Positions 25,860 to 35,060 of a stretch of 60,042 nt of DNA are shown one piece after another (position 1 is the stretch's first letter; each line of letters starts with the position of its first letter). The notes beneath the pieces are model-generated. The model saw only the letters and a list, made by a program, of their open reading frames with translations. It did not search any database and was not told the DNA's origin. Source of the DNA: Sulfurospirillum tamanense (GTDB taxonomy: Bacteria; Campylobacterota; Campylobacteria; Campylobacterales; Campylobacteraceae); contig NZ_JAFHKK010000016.1 in NCBI RefSeq assembly GCF_016937535.1, positions 1 to 60,042 of the forward strand, read 5' to 3'. A program made the translations under genes and the position numbers.

Positions 25860-26273
25860 ATGATGAAAACAATGATAACATTGGCACTCGCCATGATGCT
25901 TAGCACCGCATTAAGTGCTGCCCAGTACACCAAAAAAGAGCGTTTAGAAGATATGCGAGCCATGACAAATGCTCTAGGCCACATGCAAAAAACCCTTGTT
26001 GGGCAGTGCAAAACCTGTCTTTATAAAGGTGCGGAAGAGTTAGTGTTGGCCCTTCGCGCTCTTGACTCAGTAGATGTAGAGGACTATTTGCCAAAAGAGC
26101 AAGCCAGTGCGCACAAGTTTGCCACCAAAACCGCCAAAAGCATCAAGGTGTACACAAAAGCCATGGTGAAAGCGTATGATGAAAAAGATTATTTTGAAGC
26201 TATTGACATGTACGGACTCATCTTAAACCAATGCGCCTCATGCCACATGCGAGTAAGGGACTGGAACAAGTAG
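25860..26273 (+). CDS. Periplasmic cytochrome c'-like monohaem protein
   Basis: 137 residues, signal peptide (MITLALAMMLSTALSAA). Mostly helical, with the haem motif CASCH at the extreme C-terminus, as in class II cytochromes c. A second CxxC, CKTCL, lies near residue 50 and has Leu where the haem His should be; this may be a lost haem site or a disulfide. Two adjacent ATG codons; the second (25863) is better spaced from AAGGGGAG. Probably cotranscribed with the Rieske gene and its electron partner. Confidence 0.8.
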   Translation: MMKTMITLALAMMLSTALSAAQYTKKERLEDMRAMTNALGHMQKTLVGQCKTCLYKGAEELVLALRALDSVDVEDYLPKEQASAHKFATKTAKSIKVYTKAMVKAYDEKDYFEAIDMYGLILNQCASCHMRVRDWNK

Positions 26274-26283
26274 CCAGTCCCAT

Positions 26284-26308
26284 TGTTTGGGGTCTTACAC
26301 CCCAAACA
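26284..26308. terminator. Hairpin between convergent redox genes
   Basis: Perfect 10-base-pair stem TGTTTGGGGT/ACCCCAAACA with loop CTTAC. It overlaps the last codons and stop of the minus-strand FAD protein. No clear U tract on either side, so it may limit read-through or protect 3' ends rather than be a classical terminator. Confidence 0.5.
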
Positions 26309-27677
26309 TATCGCTCATAATCCCTCGGTACCACTCCCTTGTAGCCTTGCCAAGTTGCGGCGTTCTGAATTTTCCAGTTGTGGCATCCTTAGGCACAAAA
26401 CCCTTGCCTAGCAAACCTCCATTTTCAAAGACAAACTCATGAGTAACCATAATTGCCTCTTCCGGATCGGCCCCCACCATAGAGTAGCACATGTTGGCAT
26501 TTTTAAAAGGAATTCCAGCCATTTCATCTACCGATTTGCCCGCAAGGCGTAGGGCAATATGGCTACCTGCACGCTTACCAGCCCAGTTTGCCGCCTGACC
26601 ACTAGCAGGAACACCGTGCCCCACACAATCCCCAACCACATAAACACTAGGGTCACTCACAGAGACAAAACCTGCTCCCTTAAGCCGCGCGCCACCCCAA
26701 GCATTTGTCTCAATACCTGCCATGGCAATCACTGGATTGGCTTTGTTTTGGGGAATAAGATTCAACACCTGATAAGGCAAAACGTGCTCTTTGATGTTGA
26801 AGTTATCGTCTTCTGTTGTGTAGACAATCTCTTTAGCATCCAAATTAACGTCTTTAATCTTAACCTCTCCAACAAAAACAATGCGGTCTTTAAAGAGGTC
26901 ATTGAATGCTTCTTTAAACGCACCTGCTTTGGCTTGAGGCTCATTGGCCGCATCTAAAATAATCACCTTGCCTTCGATGCCTTCTTTCTCCATATAATGT
27001 GCAATCATGCACGCACGCTCATAGGGTGCGGGTGGGCAGCGGTATTTACCAAAAGGAACCGTAATAACCACATCTCCATCATCCATTTGCTCCAATTGGC
27101 GCTTTAGCGCAAGGTGCTCATTGCCCGCAAGCATTGCCGAAGGCGCTTCTTGGGCTACCCGAGCAATTTTAGCGGCATCCCACTGAGGAAATTGTTGGTC
27201 ATAAGCATAGGCAATCCCTGGAGAAAGCGCCAAAATATCATAGCCTATAGTTCCATGGCTCGTGGTAACAGTTTTTTTAGCCCTATCAATACCTAACACT
27301 TCGCACTGGATAAACCGATACCCAAACTCTTGAGCTGGCCCGTAATAATCCCGCGTCAACACATTCAAATCCGCCCCATCCATTTCCGCAAGGTAGGTAT
27401 TGGAAAAAGGGCACGAAAAGAAAAGGTCGCGACGCTCTAACACTACCACTTCACTCTCAGGATTGTTCTGGCGTACAGATTTTGCAAGGGCAAGCCCTCC
27501 AAATCCACCACCAACTACCACTACGCGGTTTCCTTTTGGGGCAGGCATCAACGTTGGTTGTGTTTTTTGTTTTTCCTTTGGAGTTTTTGGTTCTATCAAA
27601 GAGCTACATCCGCCTACTGCAGCAGCAACCACACTTAAGCCGCCGACTTTTAATACGTCTCTACGATTTAATCCCAT
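26295..27677 (-). CDS. Tat-exported FAD-dependent oxidoreductase, flavocytochrome c sulfide dehydrogenase (FccB/SoxF) type
   Basis: 460 residues. Signal region NRRDVLKVGGLSVVAAAVGGCSS combines a twin-arginine motif with a lipobox-like GGC. FAD-binding VVVVGGGFGGLALAKSV, a second dinucleotide region and the C-terminal YVVGDCVGHGVPASGQAANWAGKRAG. Similar to the flavoprotein subunit of flavocytochrome c sulfide dehydrogenase and to sulfide:quinone reductase relatives; redox-active Cys candidates are those in CPFSN and RCPPAPYERAC. It probably oxidises sulfide or related sulfur species and could pass electrons to the neighbouring cytochrome. AAGGAGTGAG ribosome binding site. Confidence 0.85.
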   Translation of the reverse strand: MGLNRRDVLKVGGLSVVAAAVGGCSSLIEPKTPKEKQKTQPTLMPAPKGNRVVVVGGGFGGLALAKSVRQNNPESEVVVLERRDLFFSCPFSNTYLAEMDGADLNVLTRDYYGPAQEFGYRFIQCEVLGIDRAKKTVTTSHGTIGYDILALSPGIAYAYDQQFPQWDAAKIARVAQEAPSAMLAGNEHLALKRQLEQMDDGDVVITVPFGKYRCPPAPYERACMIAHYMEKEGIEGKVIILDAANEPQAKAGAFKEAFNDLFKDRIVFVGEVKIKDVNLDAKEIVYTTEDDNFNIKEHVLPYQVLNLIPQNKANPVIAMAGIETNAWGGARLKGAGFVSVSDPSVYVVGDCVGHGVPASGQAANWAGKRAGSHIALRLAGKSVDEMAGIPFKNANMCYSMVGADPEEAIMVTHEFVFENGGLLGKGFVPKDATTGKFRTPQLGKATREWYRGIMSDMFGV

Positions 27678-27813
27678 GTCTCACTCCTTATAATGTTAAG
27701 TAAACTTGTCACCATCATAACCCTTTTTCATTGAAATAATTGTTAAACTAATACAATAATATCACTCAACAATACTAAGCTTTACCAAAAAAGACTCATT
27801 AAGAATCTCTTGC

Positions 27814-27819
27814 TATAAT
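27814..27819 (+). promoter_or_regulatory. Extended -10 promoter of the GluRS-like operon
   Basis: TGCTATAAT, an extended -10, 59 bases before the ATG at 27878. A CTTTACATGTAAA palindrome (27848-27855 core) lies in the leader between them. On the minus strand, a TATGAT at 27719-27714 may serve the FAD oxidoreductase. Confidence 0.6.
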
Positions 27820-27877
27820 ACCCACCCATTTAACCATGTAAAACCTTTACATGTAAACCCCATTTAACAGGATACAA

Positions 27878-29122
27878 ATGTACCGATTTGCCCTCTCTCC
27901 CACAGAAGATATGCACCTAGGCAACCTTCGCGTTGCACTGCTTAATTACCTGTGTGCCAAAAAGGATGGGGCGCGTTTTCATGTGCGCATTATGGATAAC
28001 AACAAGGCGCGCAACGGAGATGGCAAAGACCAAGAGATGCTAAACACGCTTGCCGTTTTTGGCATCGCTTATGACGTCTTGCATTACCAAAGCGAAGCCC
28101 TAAAATTCCACCACCAATGTGCCGCCTCCTTACTCTCAAATGGCAAAGCTTTTTCGTGTTTTTGTACCTCTCAAACCCTCAAAACCAAAGAAAAAATAGC
28201 TAAAAGCAACGGTGAAGCTTACTTGTACGATGGCACGTGCGAAACCCTAAGCAACGAAGAGGTGCTTAACAACGAAGGGCCCTTTACGGTGCGCATCAAA
28301 GCCTCAACCCAAAACCCCGAACGCTTTGTCCTACTTCACCACGACAAAAGCCCTACGGAAGATTTTGCTTGCGCGGTGGATGACATGCTCCAAGGCGTTG
28401 GCGTGGTGCTTGATGACGAAGAGTGCGTGGCACGAGCGTCCAAGCACGAATACATCCGCCATAGCCTTGGGTTTAATGAAACCTTACGCACCGTTGCATT
28501 ACCCGTCCTCTTAAATACCAAAGGCGAAAAAATGGGTGCTCAAGATGACGGGTGGCGAGTGGACTGGTTACTAGAACAAGGGTTTTTACCCCAAGCCATC
28601 AGCAACTACCTTCTTTTGCTTAGCACCAACGCCCCTTGCGAACTCTTCACCGCCGAAGAGGCACTGGCATGGCTTGATGCGAGCAAGGGCTTTGCTCCTA
28701 GCGCACCCTTTGACATACGCACCTTGCGCCACCTCAACCGCGAACACCTCTTGCGCATGGAAGATGCGAAACTGGCTGCGTTGCTGGACTTTTCGGGAGC
28801 CGATTTTGGAAAATTGGCTAAAATCTACGCCAAAGAAGCCCCAACGCTAAAAGAGCTTAAACCCAAACTTCACGCCATCTTTTCCCCAAAAGTCCCGCCA
28901 AAGGGCGCCGAAGAGGCGTTTAAAACCTTACAAAATGCCCTGCTTCAAGCACCCCATTGCCAAACCCTTGAAGTGCTTAGGGCACACCTTGAGCTTACAT
29001 GTAAAGGCGAAAGCTCTCTTGAGCTTTTGTATGTTCTGCTCACAGGCTCTTCCCACGGGCCAGCACTTGAAGAACTCTACCCTCTTATCACCCCATACCT
29101 AAAGGAGATTGTCCGCTCATGA
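27878..29122 (+). CDS. Glutamyl-tRNA synthetase 2-like protein with eroded active site
   Basis: 414 residues, colinear with GluRS throughout. The HIGH-type motif is present as MHLGN, but other conserved elements have changed: RFAPSPTG is RFALSPTE, the RIEDTD element is RIMDNN (37-42), PTYNF is PTEDF (159-163), the RGEDHxxNT element is LDDEECVARA (179-188), and KMSKR/KLSKR is KMGAQ (218-222). About 16 residues are missing near residue 144. In epsilonproteobacteria GluRS2 normally charges tRNA-Gln with Glu. Loss of these residues predicts little or no aminoacylation, yet the frame is intact and coupled (ATGA) to yggT. Possibly a regulatory or neofunctional paralogue; a second GltX would be expected elsewhere. 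Confidence 0.85.
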   Translation: MYRFALSPTEDMHLGNLRVALLNYLCAKKDGARFHVRIMDNNKARNGDGKDQEMLNTLAVFGIAYDVLHYQSEALKFHHQCAASLLSNGKAFSCFCTSQTLKTKEKIAKSNGEAYLYDGTCETLSNEEVLNNEGPFTVRIKASTQNPERFVLLHHDKSPTEDFACAVDDMLQGVGVVLDDEECVARASKHEYIRHSLGFNETLRTVALPVLLNTKGEKMGAQDDGWRVDWLLEQGFLPQAISNYLLLLSTNAPCELFTAEEALAWLDASKGFAPSAPFDIRTLRHLNREHLLRMEDAKLAALLDFSGADFGKLAKIYAKEAPTLKELKPKLHAIFSPKVPPKGAEEAFKTLQNALLQAPHCQTLEVLRAHLELTCKGESSLELLYVLLTGSSHGPALEELYPLITPYLKEIVRS

Positions 29123-29412
29123 TTTTTTCAACACTTATCGAAGCTATCGCACAGATACTACACATGGTGATTACTATCTATATCTGGGTTATTATTATTG
29201 CTGCCCTTATCACATGGGTACGTCCTGACCCTTACAATCCCATTGTTCAAGCCCTTATGCGCCTCACGCAGCCTGTGTATGCCTTTATTCGCCGCTACAT
29301 TCCCACAGTCATCGGCGGGATTGATTTGGCGCCTATTATTGTGATTTTAGGATTGCAGTTTTTAGACCTGTTTCTTGTAAAGTTACTTTTTGGGTTGGCT
29401 AATGGGCTTTAA
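29119..29412 (+). CDS. YggT-family membrane protein
   Basis: 97 residues with two long hydrophobic regions separated by the conserved loop TWVRPDPYNPIVQALMRLTQPVYAFIRRYIP, diagnostic of YggT (integral membrane, linked to osmotic stress or cell division). Start overlaps the preceding stop as ATGA; its 3' end overlaps the start of the transglycosylase gene. Confidence 0.9.
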   Translation: MIFSTLIEAIAQILHMVITIYIWVIIIAALITWVRPDPYNPIVQALMRLTQPVYAFIRRYIPTVIGGIDLAPIIVILGLQFLDLFLVKLLFGLANGL

Positions 29413-31057
29413 CCGCGTCGGGTCTGTTTTACTTGCGGGGTCTTTGTTTACATGTAACCTTTTTGGGGTAGCGCTGAGCATTGAAATCCTAAGTGCCTAC
29501 CCCAGAAGCCTCGCAAAAGATTATTACATACACCGGTACCTCACCGAAAACAACCCCACGGGCGCGGAAGCTTGGGAACTTTTAGGCCAAGTCAGTCGCA
29601 TGAGCAATACCTTGCTTTACGCCTTTGGGGACACCGTAGAAGAGCCTGGGTTCAAAGAAGCCATTAGGTGTTTGCGCTTAAAAACAGAGGATTTCATCAA
29701 AGCCTCTGTGGATTGCCAAGCCATTCGCGCTACGCCTTATGTGATGCTTTCTTTGGAAAAAAGCCAACAAGAACGCCTAAAAACACGCCTCCAAAAAGCC
29801 TATCCTGAGCTCTTTTCATGGCTTGACCCCTTGCTCTCAACCACGCCCCTTCAAGCAATGCTTGAAAACGAAACCAAACACTTTCTCTATCTTTACACAA
29901 GTGGTGGCGAAGCGTTTCGCAAAGAGGTGCTCAACCAACCTCTTTCAGAAGAAACCCTCCTTACCCTGAGCACCCAACCGCTGTTTGAACGCTTTCTTAC
30001 TCAGGTGGTTTTTGAACGCACCCAGACCAATGTAGCCGCTTCATTGCTAGCACTTTCCCCTCAAAAGGCTCCTTCTCTTTCGGGTCAGAGTGCCTTTTTG
30101 CTGGGCCTTAACGCCCTTGAACAAACACAAAAAGAGCTTGCCCTTGCTTGGTTTGACGCGAGCTTTAAAAGCGCCTACAACCGCCAAGACAAAGACAGAG
30201 CGCTTTTTTGGAGCTATCTTCTCACCAAAGAAGAAGCTTACCTCAAAACCCTAACCCAAAGTTTTGAGCCCAACCTCTACACCTTGGCCGCCCGTGAGCG
30301 CTTGGGTGCAGAGGAATTTGAAGTCGCTTCGCCTACGCCAACTGTTTCTGCGCTGAAAAACTACTCCATCACCGACCCATTTACGTGGCGGCTAACGCTG
30401 GAACACATCAGAAAAAGTGAAGATTTAGGAGTCTTTTCTGAGCGTTTTTTCACCGAAGAGACTCTGCCTCAATACGCCTTTATCAAAGAGCGACAAGAGC
30501 GTTTTCAAACCCCTTATTTCATCACGCCTTACGCGCAACATCTTGAAGGGCTTGCCCCCAAACGCAAAGCACTCATTTTAGCCATCGCCAGACAAGAGAG
30601 CCGTTTTATTCCCGCTGCAGTTTCTACTTCATACGCCCTTGGCATGATGCAGTTTATGCCTTTTTTGGCCCGCGACATTGCCAAAAAAGAAGGAATAAAA
30701 TCCTTTGACATCGACCACATGTTTCAACCCAAAATCGCTTACCGTTTTGCGAATATTCACCTTGATTACCTTGAATCATGGCTCTACCATCCCCTTTTTG
30801 TAGCATATGCGTACAACGGAGGGATAGGGTTTACAAGGCGCATGTTAACGCGGGGGGATTTGTTTAACGAAGGGCCTTATGAGCCATTTTTAAGCATGGA
30901 ATTGGTGCCTTACGCAGAAAGCCGCGAATACGGCAAAAAAGTGCTCACTAATTACATTATCTACAGCCGCCAAGCGGGGCTAAATGTCTCTATCTGGGAT
31001 CTTTTTCAAAGTTTAAGCGAACCTGCCGCAACGGATCGATTTCGATCTGCAAAATAA
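29402..31057 (+). CDS. slt: Soluble lytic murein transglycosylase (Slt-like)
   Basis: 551 residues from the ATG at 29402, which overlaps the end of yggT; a start 4 codons earlier is possible. Signal peptide, long helical superhelix region, and a C-terminal SLT domain from about residue 395: AIARQESRF with the catalytic Glu, ALGMMQFMP and VAYAYNGG. Cleaves peptidoglycan glycan strands in the periplasm. Its 3' end overlaps the convergent lipoprotein gene by 68 bases. Confidence 0.92.
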   Translation: MGFNRVGSVLLAGSLFTCNLFGVALSIEILSAYPRSLAKDYYIHRYLTENNPTGAEAWELLGQVSRMSNTLLYAFGDTVEEPGFKEAIRCLRLKTEDFIKASVDCQAIRATPYVMLSLEKSQQERLKTRLQKAYPELFSWLDPLLSTTPLQAMLENETKHFLYLYTSGGEAFRKEVLNQPLSEETLLTLSTQPLFERFLTQVVFERTQTNVAASLLALSPQKAPSLSGQSAFLLGLNALEQTQKELALAWFDASFKSAYNRQDKDRALFWSYLLTKEEAYLKTLTQSFEPNLYTLAARERLGAEEFEVASPTPTVSALKNYSITDPFTWRLTLEHIRKSEDLGVFSERFFTEETLPQYAFIKERQERFQTPYFITPYAQHLEGLAPKRKALILAIARQESRFIPAAVSTSYALGMMQFMPFLARDIAKKEGIKSFDIDHMFQPKIAYRFANIHLDYLESWLYHPLFVAYAYNGGIGFTRRMLTRGDLFNEGPYEPFLSMELVPYAESREYGKKVLTNYIIYSRQAGLNVSIWDLFQSLSEPAATDRFRSAK

Positions 31058-31451
31058 GCTTATCAGGGTAGCTTAGAGGCGCTTTGATGTGATAATAGTG
31101 ACTCCAACTGTTTGCCATAGGTAAAAGTTCAAGTAAAGGGCTGTTGTGCTCCAAATACTCCCATGTGGCATTTACATCATTAACTTGTGCACCTAAAATA
31201 GGAGCACGGTAAGGGTTCTCACCCCCTTCGTAAAGTGCAATAATGAAATGCTCATGGGTATTTGGAGGCGTTGCCTCATGGATAATGTCGTTTAAGTACG
31301 TTCCTACTACTAAAAAACGTTTTTCATCTTCAATGATTTCTGCTTTTTGGGTTTTGGTAATGGCTTGGTTTTTCAACACCACGTCCGTTTGGATTTTTTG
31401 CGCGCATCCTACTAAAAAAAGTACTGTCAACCCCAATATTACATACCGCAT
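30990..31451 (-). CDS. Small lipoprotein of unknown function
   Basis: 153 residues; ATG at 31451, with a GTG one codon earlier as alternative. Type II signal MRYVILGLTVLFLVGCAQ with a clear lipobox (LVGC). The mature part shows mixed beta content and no family known to me. It runs convergently into the last 68 bases of slt, so both C-terminal coding regions share DNA. Confidence 0.75.
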   Translation of the reverse strand: MRYVILGLTVLFLVGCAQKIQTDVVLKNQAITKTQKAEIIEDEKRFLVVGTYLNDIIHEATPPNTHEHFIIALYEGGENPYRAPILGAQVNDVNATWEYLEHNSPLLELLPMANSWSHYYHIKAPLSYPDKLILQIEIDPLRQVRLNFEKDPR

Positions 31452-31546
31452 CACATGCCCCGATTTTTAAAGTGGAGTATTGTAGCTTGTTTGGCGTAAG
31501 GAAAGGATTAAAGAGAAGAAGAAGCGGGTTATAAACCTTTTTTTGT

Positions 31547-31552
31547 TATAAT
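31547..31552 (+). promoter_or_regulatory. Extended -10 promoter of mobB-fbp-metG operon
   Basis: TATAAT in TTTTTGTTATAAT, a TGn-extended -10, 30 bases before the mobB ATG. Confidence 0.65.
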
Positions 31553-31581
31553 CCCCCAATTTTAAGCACAAAGAGAGTGGT

Positions 31582-32091
31582 ATGAACGCACGCGCCATCG
31601 CCTTTTCAGGACCTTCTAACAGTGGTAAAACAACCGCCATTGTCAAAGTTGCCAATATCCTAAGCCAAACCTACAAGCTCGCCATCATCAAGCATGACCC
31701 CAGCGACAAAGCTGTCTTTGACAAAGAGGGAAAAGACAGTTGGAAATTTAGTCAAACGGGTGCAGAAGTTGTGGTCGCCTCCCCTAGTCGCACCACCTAT
31801 TTTTCCAAACAATCCCGCGACATTGAGGGCATTATTAGCATGCTTGGGGAGTTTGAGATTTTGTTAGTCGAGGGCCTTAAAACCCTTCCTCTGCCACGTA
31901 TTTCTGTCTTTCGCGACCGCTTAGACCCTGCGTATTTTGACGTCAGCGACGCGTTGGCCGTGGATGAGAGCGTGGATTTAAAAGCGTATGACATCCCCTC
32001 TCACTTAGACATCCTTGACCTAAACGACCCCGAGGCCTTGTGCGCGTGGATTTTGGCCCACGCCAAAGAGGTAAGGAGAGAAAATGACTGA
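31582..32091 (+). CDS. mobB: MobB-type GTP-binding protein of molybdopterin guanine dinucleotide synthesis
   Basis: 169 residues. Walker [10 protein letters not shown] near the N-terminus, then KLAIIKHDP and the [19 protein letters not shown] segment characteristic of MobB. It assists MobA in making MGD, the cofactor NapA needs. Its stop overlaps the fbp start by 8 bases. Cytoplasmic. Confidence 0.92.
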   Translation: MNARAIAFSGPSNSGKTTAIVKVANILSQTYKLAIIKHDPSDKAVFDKEGKDSWKFSQTGAEVVVASPSRTTYFSKQSRDIEGIISMLGEFEILLVEGLKTLPLPRISVFRDRLDPAYFDVSDALAVDESVDLKAYDIPSHLDILDLNDPEALCAWILAHAKEVRREND

Positions 32092-32926
32092 GATTTTTGA
32101 CGCCATCAAACACGCCGCCATTGGCATTAGCCGTGCCATCGTAAACGCCGACACGGGCGCCACAAGCCACACCAACGCCACGGGCGATACCCAACTTAAA
32201 CTTGATGTCTTAAGCGACCACATCATCGAAGAAGCCTTTGCTTCAGTAACTAGCGTGCAAGCCATCATTAGCGAAGAAAAAGAGGTTCAAACCCCCTTAC
32301 ATGTAAAAGGACGCTACATCGTCGGGTACGACCCATTGGATGGGTCAAGTTTGGTGGATGTCAACCTGAGCGTGGGCTCTATCTTTGGGATTTACGAAGG
32401 GGGCATTAGCGGGGCAAACCTCAAAGCCGCCGTGTACGTGGTATACGGCCCTAGGGTCGAGCTAGTCATCGCTCACGAAGACGTGCGGCTTTACCGCCTC
32501 ACTCCGGAAGGTGCGTTTGCTTTTGTGCGTACCTTGACCTTAAACCCCAAAGGCAAACTCAACGCCCCAGGAGGCACCCAGCAGCACTGGCCTGCCCATC
32601 ACAAAGCCATGATTGGTGGGCTGTTTGCTCAAGGGTACCGCTTGCGCTACTCAGGGGGCATGGTGCCAGACTTGCACCAAATTCTCCTCAAAGGGGGCGG
32701 GTTGTTTTCCTATCCTGCTACGTCTGATGTACCCAAAGGAAAACTGCGCATGGTCTTTGAAGTGTTTCCCTTTGCCTTTGTTTACACCCTAGCAGGCGGC
32801 GAAGCCATTGATGGCAACGTGCCTTTACTAAGCCTCACACCTAGCCATGCCCACGACACCACGCCATGCTTTTTTGGTTCCCGTGAAGAAATCGCCACGG
32901 TGAGGGCAACCTATGCAAACCACTGA
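32084..32926 (+). CDS. fbp: Class I fructose-1,6-bisphosphatase
   Basis: 280 residues. Metal and substrate motif [23 protein letters not shown], upstream Glu pair in [22 protein letters not shown] and the C-terminal [20 protein letters not shown]. Gluconeogenic hydrolysis of fructose-1,6-bisphosphate. A little shorter than the E. coli enzyme, as common in this phylum. Contains a TACATGTA read as Leu-His-Val. Confidence 0.95.
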   Translation: MTEIFDAIKHAAIGISRAIVNADTGATSHTNATGDTQLKLDVLSDHIIEEAFASVTSVQAIISEEKEVQTPLHVKGRYIVGYDPLDGSSLVDVNLSVGSIFGIYEGGISGANLKAAVYVVYGPRVELVIAHEDVRLYRLTPEGAFAFVRTLTLNPKGKLNAPGGTQQHWPAHHKAMIGGLFAQGYRLRYSGGMVPDLHQILLKGGGLFSYPATSDVPKGKLRMVFEVFPFAFVYTLAGGEAIDGNVPLLSLTPSHAHDTTPCFFGSREEIATVRATYANH

Positions 32927-33113
32927 ACCTTTAGATGCGTTTGAACGGCGGCTTGATGAAGTCAAGGAGCGATTGCAAGCGTGCCAGAAAGAAAAAACTT
33001 ACGAGAGTTGCACTCCATGCGACGCCCTCTTTACGTGTACCCTTCGCAAAGAGTACGTTGCTGCTGTATATGACAGCATGGCCAAGGGCCAAGGCGGCGG
33101 CTTTGAATTTTAA
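32913..33113 (+). CDS. Small conserved-looking Cys-containing protein
   Basis: 66 residues, overlapping the end of fbp by 14 bases and ending 15 bases before metG, so it is certainly inside the operon. An N-terminal helix is followed by CxxC-type cysteines in [19 protein letters not shown], which could bind a metal. It ends GGGFEF. I recall similar short proteins beside metG in related genomes but know no function. Confidence 0.75.
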   Translation: MQTTEPLDAFERRLDEVKERLQACQKEKTYESCTPCDALFTCTLRKEYVAAVYDSMAKGQGGGFEF

Positions 33114-33128
33114 CCCACAGGAAATAGA

Positions 33129-35060
33129 ATGAAATCTTACGTCACTACTCCCATTTACTATGTCAACGACGTGCCCCACATCGGGCATGCTTATACCACC
33201 ATCATTGCCGATACCATGGCGCGCTATTATCGCCTTAAGGGCAGCGACACGTTCTTGCTTACAGGCACTGATGAACACGGCCAAAAAATCGAACAAGCTG
33301 CCAAAGCCAGAGGCTTTACACCAAAGGTGTATGCCGATGAAATCAGTGGTAAATTTAAAGCCTTGTGGGATGATTTTGACATTAGCTACAACCATTTCAT
33401 CCGCACCACCGACGAAGAGCATAAACGTGGGGTACAAAAAGCCTTTGAAGTCATGCTTGCCAAAGGTGACATTTATAAGGGCGAATACGAGGGCTTTTAC
33501 TGCGTAAGCTGTGAAACCTTTTTCACTGAAACCCAGCTTTTGGATGATGGCGGATGTCCAGATTGCGGAAAGCCCACCAATCTTGTCAAGGAAGAAAGCT
33601 ACTTTTTCCGCCTCTCAAACTACCAAGATAAGCTTTTAGAGTGGTACCACAAAGAAGAAAAATGCGTCGTGCCAAAGGGCAAAAAAAACGAAGTGATTAG
33701 CTTTGTCAAACAAGGCCTCAGGGATCTCTCCATCACCCGCACCAGTTTTGATTGGGGGGTAAAACTGCCCGAATCCATGAATGACCCCAGACATGTCATG
33801 TATGTGTGGCTTGATGCTCTTTTAAACTACATCACCGCCCTAGGATATGGCAAAGACGACGCCAACATGGGCTACTGGCCTGCCTCTGTGCAACTTGTAG
33901 GCAAAGACATTTTGCGCTTTCATGCCATCTACTGGCCTGCGTTTTTAATGAGCCTTGACTTGCCTCTTCCCAAACACGTCGCCGCACACGGTTGGTGGAC
34001 GCGCAACGGTGAAAAGATGAGCAAATCCAAGGGCAACGTGGTCAACCCCAAAGAGGTCGCGGATGCGTATGGACTGGAAAATTTTCGCTTTTTCTTGCTC
34101 CGTGAAGTGCCTTTTGGACAAGACGGGGACTTTAGCCAAAAAGCCCTCATCGACCGCATCAACTCCGACCTTGGCAACGAATTTGGTAACCTTTTAAATC
34201 GCATCATTGGCATGAGCGGCAAGTACAGTGCGCACGTTATCGACTCTGCCGACGTCAAAAAATTCTACGCCAAAGAGCTCGAAGAGGCACACGTTATCTT
34301 GCGTGTCGTGGAAAATTACATCCAAGAAGTGCAAACCAACCGCTACTTGGAAGAGCTCTGGAAAGTCCTCACCCTTGCCAACCAATCCATCACCATCCAC
34401 GAGCCGTGGGTAAAAATCAAAGAGGGTAAAACCGAAGAGGCCCTCGCCCTCGTGGCCCTCGTGGCCAACCTTTTGGCTAAAGTGGCTGTATTGCTCTCCC
34501 CCATCATGCCTCAAACCTGCCAGAAAATCGCCCAAGGGATGCACTTCCCCTTAGACAAGGAGGGCTACGACGCACTCATTGCCCAAGAAACGCTTCTTGC
34601 ACCTTTTACTATCGAAAAAGTGCCACCTTTGTTTCCACGTATCGAAGAAGAACGCATGGATTCACCCGAGCCCACACCTCCGCCAAAAGAGACTTCCAAG
34701 GAAACATCAAAGGAAGCAAAAGTTCCAACCGAGGGGCTTGTGGATGTTAAAGAGTTCTTCAAAAGCCAACTCAAAATCGCCACTATCGTCGAGGCTGAAG
34801 AGGTACCTAAAAGTGCCAAACTTCTAAAACTCCAAGTAGACCTAGGCGAGGGCGCAACCCGCCAAATCATCGCAGGCATCAAAGAGCACTACAGCGCCCA
34901 AAGCCTTGTGGGAACCCAAGTGTGCATCGTGGCCAATTTAAAACCCGCTAAAATCATGGGGCTTGAAAGCCACGGCATGTTACTTGCAGCGAAAGATGGC
35001 ACAGGTCTTTGCCTCATGCGACCCGAAACCCCAAGAGAAAGCGGTGCATCGGTAGGATGA
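33129..35060 (+). CDS. metG: Methionyl-tRNA synthetase
   Basis: 643 residues. HIGH motif HIGHAYTT, KMSKS motif as EKMSKSKGN, Zn-knuckle-type cysteines CVSC and CPDC, and a C-terminal tRNA-binding (EMAP-like) domain from about 545 after a Pro/Glu/Lys-rich linker. Charges tRNA-Met. ATG after AGGAAATAG; stop overlaps the next start as ATGA. Confidence 0.98.
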   Translation: MKSYVTTPIYYVNDVPHIGHAYTTIIADTMARYYRLKGSDTFLLTGTDEHGQKIEQAAKARGFTPKVYADEISGKFKALWDDFDISYNHFIRTTDEEHKRGVQKAFEVMLAKGDIYKGEYEGFYCVSCETFFTETQLLDDGGCPDCGKPTNLVKEESYFFRLSNYQDKLLEWYHKEEKCVVPKGKKNEVISFVKQGLRDLSITRTSFDWGVKLPESMNDPRHVMYVWLDALLNYITALGYGKDDANMGYWPASVQLVGKDILRFHAIYWPAFLMSLDLPLPKHVAAHGWWTRNGEKMSKSKGNVVNPKEVADAYGLENFRFFLLREVPFGQDGDFSQKALIDRINSDLGNEFGNLLNRIIGMSGKYSAHVIDSADVKKFYAKELEEAHVILRVVENYIQEVQTNRYLEELWKVLTLANQSITIHEPWVKIKEGKTEEALALVALVANLLAKVAVLLSPIMPQTCQKIAQGMHFPLDKEGYDALIAQETLLAPFTIEKVPPLFPRIEEERMDSPEPTPPPKETSKETSKEAKVPTEGLVDVKEFFKSQLKIATIVEAEEVPKSAKLLKLQVDLGEGATRQIIAGIKEHYSAQSLVGTQVCIVANLKPAKIMGLESHGMLLAAKDGTGLCLMRPETPRESGASVG

